In this document: piece after piece, positions 1-6,566 of the stretch | Position numbering within the stretch: the first letter of the stretch is position 1 | Layout of the letters: each line of letters starts with the position of its first letter | DNA from: an uncultured Eubacteriales bacterium | Lineage (GTDB): Bacteria; Bacillota; Clostridia; Oscillospirales; Oscillospiraceae | Assembly: GCA_900549495.1 (NCBI GenBank) | Contig: UROL01000107.1 | Coordinates: 1-6,566, forward strand | Reading direction: 5' to 3' | Length of the DNA: 6,566 nt | The notes under the pieces: model-generated | Told to the model about the DNA's origin: nothing | The model's input: the letters and a program-made list of their open reading frames with translations, nothing else | Database searches by the model: none | Translations under genes and position numbers: made by a program

Positions 1-12
1 TATAAGAGACAG
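1..12. other. Nextera adapter remnant (synthetic)
   Basis: The first 12 bases, TATAAGAGACAG, are the 3' end of the Tn5 mosaic-end sequence used in Illumina Nextera libraries. The fuller complementary copy at the other end of the window makes chance unlikely. These bases are not genomic. In the frame of the first gene they read as a stop codon followed by two foreign codons, so they must not be translated as part of it. Natural sequence starts at 13. Confidence 0.93.
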
Positions 13-218
13 CTCCCCTGCGGGAGAAGCAGCCCGACGGCACCCCCCATCCCTTCGACAGCTTCATCCTCGCCAAGACCCCGGCGGGCCGCTGGGGCAC
101 CCCGGAGGATTTGGCCGGCCCCGCCGTGTTCCTGGCCTCCGATGCCTCCGATTTTGTCAACGGCCACATCCTCTATGTGGACGGCGGCATTCTGGCCTAC
201 ATCGGCAAGCAGCCGTAA
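13..218 (+). CDS. SDR oxidoreductase, gluconate 5-dehydrogenase/KduD-like, C-terminal fragment
   Basis: This is the last 67 codons or so of a short-chain dehydrogenase; the 5' part lies off the contig, and the first whole native codon is at 15-17. The peptide shows the classical SDR C-terminus: a [20 protein letters not shown] stretch, then ASDFVNG, then [14 protein letters not shown] and a TAA stop. The R-W/G-x-P-E-D-L and VNG-x(4)-VDGG motifs are standard for SDR enzymes. The ILAYIGKQP tail is what I recall from gluconate 5-dehydrogenases and related 2-deoxy-D-gluconate 3-dehydrogenases (KduD), usually about 265-270 residues. Such enzymes interconvert keto-sugar acids using NAD(P)H in the cytoplasm, in gluconate or uronate breakdown. 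The Rossmann glycine motif and the Ser-Tyr-Lys catalytic residues are not in the window, so substrate is inferred from the tail only. It converges on the minus-strand operon with a hairpin terminator between them. Confidence 0.85.
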
Positions 219-240
219 ATTCCACATTTCCCCTCCAATG

Positions 241-279
241 AAAAAGCGCCTGTAACCGAAAAACGGTCACAGGCGCTTT
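241..279 (-). terminator. Intrinsic terminator between convergent genes (best on minus strand)
   Basis: AAAGCGCCTGT (243-253) pairs perfectly with ACAGGCGCTTT (269-279). After one A/C mismatch, the inner ACCG (255-258) pairs with CGGT (264-267) around an AAAAA loop. Read on the minus strand, the stem ends in five T residues (complement of 241-245), and it begins 7 nt after the DUF89 stop codon. This is a good Rho-independent terminator for the minus-strand operon. It also lies 24 nt after the plus-strand dehydrogenase stop and could serve that gene, but the plus-strand U-tract is only three bases. Confidence 0.85.
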
Positions 280-286
280 GAAACGC

Positions 287-1159
287 TTATTGGGAATCCC
301 GCAGCAGCATAGGGGTGAACATGGGCTTGCCAAACAGCTGGACAAACCGGGGGCACTTAATCAGGAAGGCGTAGTAGACATTGTACCCGCAGCCCAGCAT
401 GGTCTCGATATTGCCCATGCCCTTGGCCAGAATCACATCCGCCTGGGCCATAGCCTCCTTGGCCTGGGGCGACAGGGCGGCAATCCAGGTTCCGGCAATC
501 CGGTTGCCGTTGTCAATCACCGGGAAGGGCAGCCCCACGGCGGCGGCATCCTCCCGGGTGGCATCGTTCTGGGTTACGGCGCCCCGAACGCAGAAGGTAA
601 TCTCCAGCTGGGGATACGCCTGGTGAATCGCCTCGGCAAACACCCGGTCGAAGCCAATCTCCCCGGCGTTGTCCGTAAGATACAGCAGCTTGCGCCCCTG
701 GGACAAATCCCGGCGGAAGGATTCCAGCACCGGGCCGGTAACGTCTATGTCTTTGGCCCCGGCCAGCATACTGTCCAGCTGCTGGTAGCTTACGTTCCCC
801 TGCAGGGCGGAAAAGTCCAGATAATTTCCCAGAATGGCGAATTGCAGCCCGGCCAGAATGGTATCCTCCGCCTGGTTGACCCGGCGGCGAATGTCCTCCA
901 TCCGCTCCAACACAAACCGGTTGGAGTCCAGCTTCTCCTGGCGGTAGCGGTCGATTTCCAGGCCGTACATCTCATGGAGCAAATCCGCCACCTGGGGCCC
1001 AAACCAGGGGGCGGGGGCATCCTCCGGGGCGGACAGATACATCTGCATGATTTTTTTCAAAAATGCCGTGGTTTTTGCCTCGTCCCCCAGGGGGCGCACC
1101 AGCTCGGCATTCCGGCGCAGATAGCACTGGATGCAATAGGAATCCGCAGGCAGACTCAT
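287..1159 (-). CDS. DUF89 family protein (ARMT1-like damage-control phosphatase)
   Basis: This 290-residue protein matches the DUF89 fold (PF01937), a metal-dependent phosphatase family proposed to remove damaged or surplus phosphometabolites. The N-terminal Cys pair C9-x-x-C12 followed by Y-L-R-R is typical of the prokaryotic subgroup. The core motifs are GNYLDFS (111-117), LTDNAGE (161-167, likely metal site), NDAT (198-201), a KGMGNIET block (246-253, the family's usual K-G-x-G-N-x-E), and a KCP segment near 268-270. The ATG overlaps the stop of the HAD gene by 4 nt (ATGA, 1156-1159). An AGGAGG site (complement of 1167-1172) sits 7 nt upstream, so this start is preferred over any upstream extension. 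It is last in the murI operon and ends just before the terminator. The family call is firm; the substrate is unknown. The pairing with a HAD phosphatase suggests, as inference, a sugar-phosphate or nucleotide clean-up role. Confidence 0.88.
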   Translation of the reverse strand: MSLPADSYCIQCYLRRNAELVRPLGDEAKTTAFLKKIMQMYLSAPEDAPAPWFGPQVADLLHEMYGLEIDRYRQEKLDSNRFVLERMEDIRRRVNQAEDTILAGLQFAILGNYLDFSALQGNVSYQQLDSMLAGAKDIDVTGPVLESFRRDLSQGRKLLYLTDNAGEIGFDRVFAEAIHQAYPQLEITFCVRGAVTQNDATREDAAAVGLPFPVIDNGNRIAGTWIAALSPQAKEAMAQADVILAKGMGNIETMLGCGYNVYYAFLIKCPRFVQLFGKPMFTPMLLRDSQ

Positions 1160-1797
1160 AGCGATCCCTCCTGTTCCAGGCGAATCAAATCCTCCGGCGC
1201 ATCCATACGCAGCCGGTATTGGCTGGGGGTGCCGAAGCCGTAGGCCGCCCACAGGAAGGGCACCCCGGCCTCTATGGTGGCCTCCAAATCCCCCTGGGTG
1301 TCGCCGATGTAGGCGCAGGAGGCGATGCCGTATTTCTCCATCAGGGTGCGGATGGTTTGGCCCTTGCTGGTGCCGGTGTCGCCGAAGCACAGATGGCCCT
1401 GAATATACGGCCCCAGCCCCAGCTTGGAGATGCACAGCTCCGGATAGCCGCACTGGCTGTTGCTGACGATGAACAGACGGTGGCTTTTTGCCAGCTCCTG
1501 TATGGCCCGGACAATGCCGGGGTAGCCGATGCGGCAGGGGTTATCCTGGAGATACCGGTTCTCCCGGGCCATGCACCGCTCCATCAGGGCATAGCGCTCC
1601 TGCTGGGGCAGGTCGGGGAAAAGCGCATCGGCAATCACCGTCATAACCTTGCCGAACAGGGGCCGCAGCCGCTGGGCATCCACAAGGTACCGCTCCAATC
1701 CCTCGTCCCGGAGCTGTAGGTTGTAGCCCTGGGCCACCAGGGCCCGGGAATCCCACAGGGTACCGTCAATGTCAAAAATCAGACTTTCGTATTGCAT
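1156..1797 (-). CDS. HAD-superfamily phosphatase (Gph/PGP-like)
   Basis: This 213-residue cytoplasmic hydrolase has all four haloacid-dehalogenase motifs. Motif I is DIDGTLWDS with nucleophile D9 and acid/base D11, motif II is S112 in VSNS, motif III is K145, and motif IV is GDTQGD with D166 and D170 for Mg2+. The insert between motif I and motif II (about residues 17-90) is mostly helical, as in the C1-cap phosphatases such as phosphoglycolate phosphatase, PpaX and beta-phosphoglucomutase. The length fits that group. Its ATG lies 1 nt after the udk stop codon, with GAGG (complement of 1804-1807) about 6 nt upstream. Its TGA overlaps the DUF89 ATG by 4 nt, so the two are probably translationally coupled. 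Family members act on small phosphorylated metabolites; the sequence alone does not show which one, and a phosphoglycolate phosphatase name would be a guess. Confidence 0.9.
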   Translation of the reverse strand: MQYESLIFDIDGTLWDSRALVAQGYNLQLRDEGLERYLVDAQRLRPLFGKVMTVIADALFPDLPQQERYALMERCMARENRYLQDNPCRIGYPGIVRAIQELAKSHRLFIVSNSQCGYPELCISKLGLGPYIQGHLCFGDTGTSKGQTIRTLMEKYGIASCAYIGDTQGDLEATIEAGVPFLWAAYGFGTPSQYRLRMDAPEDLIRLEQEGSL

Positions 1798-1798
1798 A

Positions 1799-2422
<624 letters not shown>

Positions 2423-2429
2423 ATCCAAT

Positions 2430-2435
2430 CCTCCT
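2430..2435 (-). promoter_or_regulatory. Ribosome binding site of udk; fixes the ATG start
   Basis: A perfect AGGAGG (complement of CCTCCT) stands 7 nt before the ATG at 2420-2422. An in-frame TTG at 2426-2428 would lengthen the protein by two residues. It lies only 1 nt from this site, too close for a ribosome, so the ATG is the better start. The site touches the murI stop codon (2435-2437), which suggests coupling of the two genes. Confidence 0.8.
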
Positions 2436-3205
2436 CAGTCCGTCAGCCCCAGCATACGCCGGGAGCGGCGGATTATTTCCTGGGTGCCCAGGCTGTTTTC
2501 CAGGATAAGCTGCCCCTGGCCGTGTTCCAGCAAATCCGCCGCTTCCAGGCGGTGCAGCGTCTCCCGGGCGGTTCCGTCGCCGCCGTCCAGCACGGCCACC
2601 CGGGGGCCCAGAAGCCGCTCCATGGCGTGGGAGGCGAAGGGGAAGTGGGTGCAGCCCAGCACCAAAGCGTCCATTCTGTCGGCGAAGGGATCCAGCAGCG
2701 TGTGCAGGGTCTGCTCCATCAGGGGGGTATCCACCTTGCCCTCTTCAATCAGGGGCACCAGCTGGGGGGCGGGGATGTTGTATACCTGACAGGCGGAGGC
2801 GTACCGCTGGAGCAGGTGGCAGAATTTCTCCTCCCGCAGGGTCACCGGCGTGGCCATCACCCCAATGCGCCCCCCGGGGAACCGGTCCGCCGCCAGCTTC
2901 AGGGCCGGCTCAATGCCCACCACAATCAGGTTCGGGTATTTGGCCCGCAGGGCCTCAATGGCGGCGGCGGTGGCGGTATTGCAGGCCACCACCACGGCCT
3001 TCAGCCCAAAATGCATCAGATGCCCCACGGCCTCCAGGGTCAGCGCCTCCACCTCGTCCCGGCTGCGGATGCCGTAGGGGGCGTGGGCGGAGTCGCCATA
3101 GTAGACAAACCGCTCCCCGGGCATCCGTCTGCGTAGATGCCGCAGAACGCTGAGCCCGCCCAAGCCGGAATCAAAAACCGCAATATAATCCTGTCTGGTG
3201 TTCAT
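2435..3205 (-). CDS. murI: Glutamate racemase
   Basis: MurI interconverts L- and D-glutamate without a cofactor and supplies D-Glu for the peptidoglycan stem peptide. The protein has 256 residues, slightly short of the usual 260-285. It carries both halves of the racemase active site: F-DSGLGG (D12, S13) with YYGDSAHAPYG (35-45) and catalytic C75 in VACNTA, then C185-T-H187 in VLGCTH in the second half. The chosen ATG has an AGGTG site (complement of 3211-3215) 5 nt upstream and puts D12 at the usual distance from the N-terminus. A longer in-frame start at 3316 was rejected because it would begin inside the LCP terminator hairpin and upstream of the promoter. It is first in the operon with udk, the HAD phosphatase and DUF89, and the stop is 12 nt from the udk ATG. 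Function is confident from the intact two-cysteine pair. Confidence 0.95.
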   Translation of the reverse strand: MNTRQDYIAVFDSGLGGLSVLRHLRRRMPGERFVYYGDSAHAPYGIRSRDEVEALTLEAVGHLMHFGLKAVVVACNTATAAAIEALRAKYPNLIVVGIEPALKLAADRFPGGRIGVMATPVTLREEKFCHLLQRYASACQVYNIPAPQLVPLIEEGKVDTPLMEQTLHTLLDPFADRMDALVLGCTHFPFASHAMERLLGPRVAVLDGGDGTARETLHRLEAADLLEHGQGQLILENSLGTQEIIRRSRRMLGLTD

Positions 3206-3269
3206 ATTCTCACCTGACCTTTGCTGCGGAGCCCCGGTATCTCCCGGAAAGCTCCCATAAGTTGCCTCT

Positions 3270-3298
3270 ATTCTATCAGATTGCCAGCCATATTTCAA
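3270..3298 (-). promoter_or_regulatory. SigA-type promoter of the murI-udk-HAD-DUF89 operon
   Basis: On the minus strand, TTGAAA (complement of 3293-3298) is followed after exactly 17 bases by TAGAAT (complement of 3270-3275). Each box is one base from the SigA consensus. Transcription would start near 3263, giving a leader of about 58 nt before the murI ATG. The -35 box starts immediately after the T-tract of the LCP terminator. No operator is evident. Confidence 0.78.
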
Positions 3299-3332
3299 CA
3301 AAAAAGAGAGCTGCACACCATGCAGCTCTCTT
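3298..3332 (-). terminator. Intrinsic terminator of the LCP gene
   Basis: AAGAGAGCTGCA (3304-3315) and TGCAGCTCTCTT (3321-3332) form a perfect 12-bp stem with a CACCA loop. On the minus strand the stem runs into six T residues (complement of 3300-3305). It lies 22 nt after the LCP stop codon. This is a strong Rho-independent terminator that separates the LCP gene from the murI operon. Confidence 0.92.
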
Positions 3333-3354
3333 GGGAAACGTGCTTCCGGCGGAA

Positions 3355-4554
3355 TTACTCCGTAGGGGGCAGCTCACCGGCCTGGACAGCTGCCATAATC
3401 TTCTTGTTCTTCTCGAAATTGTAATTCACCAGCACGGCGCTGGGGCCGTCGGGGAGATCCTTGATTTCGCCCTTGTAGGTGCCGTCGGCGGGGATCTGGT
3501 TGGATACCAGGGTCAGGCCGAACAGATACGGGGTCAGCTCGGTGAGATAGGTCTTAATCTCCTCTTCGCTGAGGTCCGTGATAATCTGCCCCAAAATCTG
3601 GTTGATCAGGCTGTCCAGCTCCAGGGGGCTGAGCTTGGTCAGCTTGGACAGCGCCTGGGTCAGGATAATCTGCTGACGCTTCACTCGGTTCATATCGCTG
3701 TCGGCGTTGTTGACGTGGCGGGCCCGGGCGTATTCCAGGGCCAGGTCGTCGTTGAGCAGACACACGCCCTCGTGGATGTCGACGTGCCTGTCCAGCTCCA
3801 GATACTCGTACTGCTTGTTGTACTGGTTGGCCCAGTCCAGCATATAGGCCAGCTCGTCGCCGTGGAGCTCAACCTCCACGCCGCCGATGGCGTTGATAAC
3901 GGCCATGAAGGAGTCGAAGCTGAATTCTACATTGCAGTCCACATTGACACCGTAGTTGTTGGCCAGGGTGATGTTCAGCATTTCCATGGCGCCGGCGTCG
4001 CCGAACCAGCCGTAGCCCAGGGCATAGGCGGTGTTGATGCGGTTCCAGCCGCAGGTGTGGCCCCGGTAGTTGGGCAGGTCGATATAGCTGTCCCGGAGGA
4101 AGGAGGTCATTACCACTGTGTGGGTCTGCTTGTTCAGCGTCAGGAGCATGATGCAGTCGGCCAGCTTGTGCTGCTCATCCTCCCGGGTGTCCTGGCCAAT
4201 CACAAGGATGTTTACAACCTTCCCGGTTACGCCGTAGTCCGGCTCTGTGGGGGCCTCGGTGGGAGGCTCCGTGGGGGGCTGGGTTTCCTGGGCGACAGGG
4301 TCGCTGTCCTGGGGAGGTGCGGTCTCGTCCAGGTTGCCAATCAGGGAGGAGAAATCCTGCCCGGCTGTGTCCTTTTCTTCAAACCGGGCCTGCTGCACCC
4401 GGCCAATCTTGGAATTCAGGTACCACCATGCCATGCCCGCCATCAGGCCCAGCATAATCACGATGGTCAGCACCACCGCCAGCACAATCTTCCAGGCACC
4501 GCTGCCGCCGCTGCGCCGCTTGCCTCCGCTGTTGTATCGTCCTTGATATGCCAT
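3355..4554 (-). CDS. LytR-CpsA-Psr (LCP) family glycopolymer transferase
   Basis: LCP enzymes move undecaprenyl-pyrophosphate-linked glycans onto peptidoglycan, or in some species onto protein, on the outer face of the membrane. This 399-residue protein has a short basic cytoplasmic N-terminus (K12, R13, R14) and one membrane helix at about 23-46. An extracellular linker with a Pro/Thr/Glu-rich stretch follows (about 91-105, PPTE-type repeats). The LCP domain starts near 113. Its family residues are visible: D122 and R124 in IGQDTR, D133, R154 and D155 in SFLRDSY, the R277-x-R279 pair in EYARARH, and R290 and R293 in DMNRVKRQQ. The ATG has AAAGGAG (complement of 4563-4569) 8 nt upstream. It is transcribed alone from its own promoter and is divergent from the aminotransferase/phosphoglycosyl transferase pair, whose glycan it might attach (inference). 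The acceptor and glycan cannot be told from sequence. Confidence 0.93.
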   Translation of the reverse strand: MAYQGRYNSGGKRRSGGSGAWKIVLAVVLTIVIMLGLMAGMAWWYLNSKIGRVQQARFEEKDTAGQDFSSLIGNLDETAPPQDSDPVAQETQPPTEPPTEAPTEPDYGVTGKVVNILVIGQDTREDEQHKLADCIMLLTLNKQTHTVVMTSFLRDSYIDLPNYRGHTCGWNRINTAYALGYGWFGDAGAMEMLNITLANNYGVNVDCNVEFSFDSFMAVINAIGGVEVELHGDELAYMLDWANQYNKQYEYLELDRHVDIHEGVCLLNDDLALEYARARHVNNADSDMNRVKRQQIILTQALSKLTKLSPLELDSLINQILGQIITDLSEEEIKTYLTELTPYLFGLTLVSNQIPADGTYKGEIKDLPDGPSAVLVNYNFEKNKKIMAAVQAGELPPTE

Positions 4555-4624
4555 TGCGTTTTCTCCTTTGAAGGGAATTATAATATAATTTTTTCTATTA
4601 TACACGAAATCCCAGAAAACGCAA
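4554..4624. repeat. 11-bp inverted repeat flanking the LCP promoter/leader, with a third half-site
   Basis: TTGCGTTTTCT lies at 4554-4564 on the plus strand, and its exact reverse complement AGAAAACGCAA at 4614-4624. The arms are 49 bp apart. One arm covers the LCP -35 box; the other runs from the edge of the LCP ribosome site into its start codon. An 8-bp core copy, TGCGTTTT, recurs at 4670-4677 just before the -35 box of the divergent aminotransferase promoter. The repeat could be operator sites for one regulator of both promoters. It could also be an RNA hairpin hiding the LCP ribosome site in a longer transcript. Confidence 0.5.
4597..4624 (-). promoter_or_regulatory. SigA-type promoter of the LCP gene
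   Basis: On the minus strand, TTGCGT (complement of 4619-4624) is followed after 16 bases by a perfect TATAAT (complement of 4597-4602). The start point would be near 4590 with a leader of about 35 nt. A second TATAAT (complement of 4577-4582) exists, but it would start transcription almost at the ribosome site, so it is less likely. Confidence 0.68.
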
Positions 4625-4681
4625 CATATTTTATGGAATTTCTCCCCGGAAGCAAAGAGGGCTGTCCGCTGCGTTTTAGGA

Positions 4682-4710
4682 TTGCAATGTGGGGGCTTTT
4701 TAGGTATAAT
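4682..4710 (+). promoter_or_regulatory. SigA-type promoter of the glycan gene pair
   Basis: TTGCAA (4682-4687), exactly 17 bases, then a perfect TATAAT (4705-4710). The predicted start is near 4717, leaving a leader of about 99 nt before the aminotransferase ATG. It faces away from the LCP promoter, with the two -35 boxes about 57 bp apart. Confidence 0.75.
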
Positions 4711-4750
4711 AGGATATGGGTATATATAACGTTGGCAGATATGCCCCCGG

Positions 4751-4774
4751 GGCGGAAAATCCCGCCGATTTTTT
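4751..4774 (+). terminator. Possible leader attenuator/intrinsic terminator
   Basis: GGCGG (4751-4755) pairs with CCGCC (4762-4766) around an AAAATC loop, followed by GA and six T residues (4769-4774). It lies about 35 nt after the predicted start point and 41 nt before the aminotransferase ATG, inside the leader. The stem is short but fully G-C. It could stop a fraction of transcripts, as an attenuator or a target for processive antitermination. No competing antiterminator stem is clear; TGCCCC (4742-4747) could pair with GGGGCA (4793-4798) around it. Confidence 0.4.
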
Positions 4775-4815
4775 GAAGATGCCCTTGGCAACGGGGCAGG
4801 AAAGGGCAGACGGAT

Positions 4816-6099
<1,284 letters not shown>

Positions 6100-6107
6100 G
6101 GGCGTGC

Positions 6108-6516
6108 ATGGGAAAGGCAACGTTTTACGAAAAATACACCAAGCGGCTGCTGGACATTCTCTGCGCCGCAGCGGCCATAGCCGTGTTCTGGTGGTTATAT
6201 CTGATTGTGGCGCTGCTGGTGCTGGTGAAGCTGGGGCGGCCGGTGATTTTTCAGCAGCCCCGGCCGGGCAAGGGGGAGAAAATCTTCCGCCTGTATAAGT
6301 TCCGCTCCATGACCGATGCCCGGGATGCCCAGGGAAAACTCCTGCCGGATACGGTTCGCCTCACCCGCTTTGGCAAGGCCCTGCGGGCTACCTCCCTGGA
6401 CGAGCTGCCGGAGGTGCTGAACATCCTGAAGGGGGATATGAGCATCATCGGCCCCCGGCCCCAGCTGGTGCGGGATATGGTATTTATGACGCCGGAGCAG
6501 CGCCGCCGCCATAGTG
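6108..6516 (+). CDS. Monotopic phosphoglycosyl transferase, PglC/EpsL-like (3' truncated)
   Basis: Small bacterial sugar transferases of this family move a sugar 1-phosphate from UDP-sugar to undecaprenyl phosphate at the inner membrane face, the first step in building a lipid-linked glycan. The 136 native residues match PglC from its N-terminus: YEKYTKRLLD, a membrane-embedded helix at about 14-42, GRPVIFQQPRPG (43-54), LYKFRSM (62-68), SLDELP with the catalytic D98-E99 pair, NILKGDMS (105-112) and IIGPRP (113-118). The native sequence ends at 6516 after H135-S136 plus one base, where the family normally continues VRPGITG. The ATG at 6108 follows GAGGG with 5 nt spacing; a GTG at 6096 overlapping the previous stop would add four residues and is a weaker choice. 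The helix lacks the usual Ser-Pro bend and has W28-W29 there. Residues after S136 in a naive translation come from adapter. Confidence 0.92.
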
Positions 6517-6566
6517 CTGTCTCTTATACACATCTGACGCTGCCGACGAATAGCCTTGTGTAGATC
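6517..6566. other. Nextera adapter with i5 index (synthetic)
   Basis: 6517-6535 is the Nextera mosaic end CTGTCTCTTATACACATCT. 6536-6549 is the i5-side read primer complement GACGCTGCCGACGA, 6550-6557 is an 8-base index ATAGCCTT (reverse complement AAGGCTAT, which I recall as Nextera XT index S520), and 6558-6566 starts the P5 complement GTGTAGATC. This is library adapter, not genome. Translated, it adds a false SYTHLTLPT tail to the phosphoglycosyl transferase, and on the opposite strand a false MCIRDS start. Confidence 0.98.

Noticed and set aside
157..345. Small Cys-rich minus-strand peptide resembling a ribosomally made natural product precursor
   Set aside because: It overlaps the dehydrogenase tail, the terminator hairpin and the DUF89 end. 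No ribosome site was seen and no modification genes are nearby.
278..1243. 321-residue plus-strand open frame antisense to the DUF89 gene
   Set aside because: Its composition is typical of an antisense shadow, it starts within a few bases of the terminator hairpin, and the minus strand encodes a convincing DUF89 protein.
1160..1453. 98-residue N-terminal extension of the DUF89 protein
   Set aside because: It lies out of frame over the HAD coding region, is Arg/Gly/His-rich, and the internal ATG has a perfect ribosome site and the family N-terminus with C-x-x-C.
4577..4582. Second TATAAT as an additional LCP promoter
   Set aside because: Transcription would begin about at the ribosome binding site, and no reasonable -35 box is placed for it.
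3262..4776. 504-residue plus-strand open frame antisense to the LCP gene
   Set aside because: Low-complexity Gly/Val/Gln-rich translation with no motifs. It starts before the LCP terminator hairpin and covers the LCP promoter. It is a shadow of codon bias.

Overview
The window is a contig about 6.5 kb long from a GC-rich, low-passage-looking Gram-positive, most likely a Clostridia-type Firmicute (Oscillospirales-like is a guess from gene content and codon bias). The supporting signs are a LytR-CpsA-Psr (LCP) cell-wall glycopolymer ligase, strong AGGAGG ribosome binding sites, SigA-type promoters in AT-rich gaps, and an EpsN/EpsL-like pair of glycan genes. Both ends carry Illumina Nextera adapter sequence: bases 1-12 and 6517-6566 are synthetic. 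The natural sequence is therefore 13-6516, and both terminal genes are truncated there.

Layout. (i) 13-218, plus strand: the C-terminal tail of a short-chain dehydrogenase of the gluconate 5-dehydrogenase/KduD type. (ii) 243-279: a hairpin terminator between two convergent genes. (iii) 287-3205, minus strand: a tightly packed four-gene operon. In transcription order it holds murI (glutamate racemase), udk (uridine kinase, broken by one in-frame TAG), a HAD phosphatase and a DUF89 damage-control-phosphatase-like protein. A near-consensus promoter at 3270-3298 drives it. (iv) 3355-4554, minus strand: an LCP-family ligase with its own promoter and terminator. (v) 4555-4815: a divergent regulatory gap with two SigA-type promoters facing opposite ways, an 11-bp inverted repeat (with a third partial copy), and a possible attenuator in the plus-strand leader. 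(vi) 4816-6516, plus strand: a PglE/EpsN-like sugar aminotransferase followed 8 nt later by a PglC/EpsL-like phosphoglycosyl transferase that runs off the contig.

How they may work together. The aminotransferase and phosphoglycosyl transferase fit the pathway that makes UDP-diacetylbacillosamine-type sugars and loads the first sugar phosphate onto undecaprenyl phosphate. The divergent LCP protein belongs to the family that moves finished undecaprenyl-linked glycans onto peptidoglycan or protein. MurI supplies D-glutamate for peptidoglycan. The region is thus mostly about the cell envelope, with a nucleotide-salvage/metabolite-repair tail.

The points most worth checking are the amber codon in udk, the inverted repeat in the divergent promoter region, the Trp-Trp in place of the usual Ser-Pro motif in the phosphoglycosyl transferase, and the adapter contamination. 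I see no clearly new defence, mobile or RNA system here.
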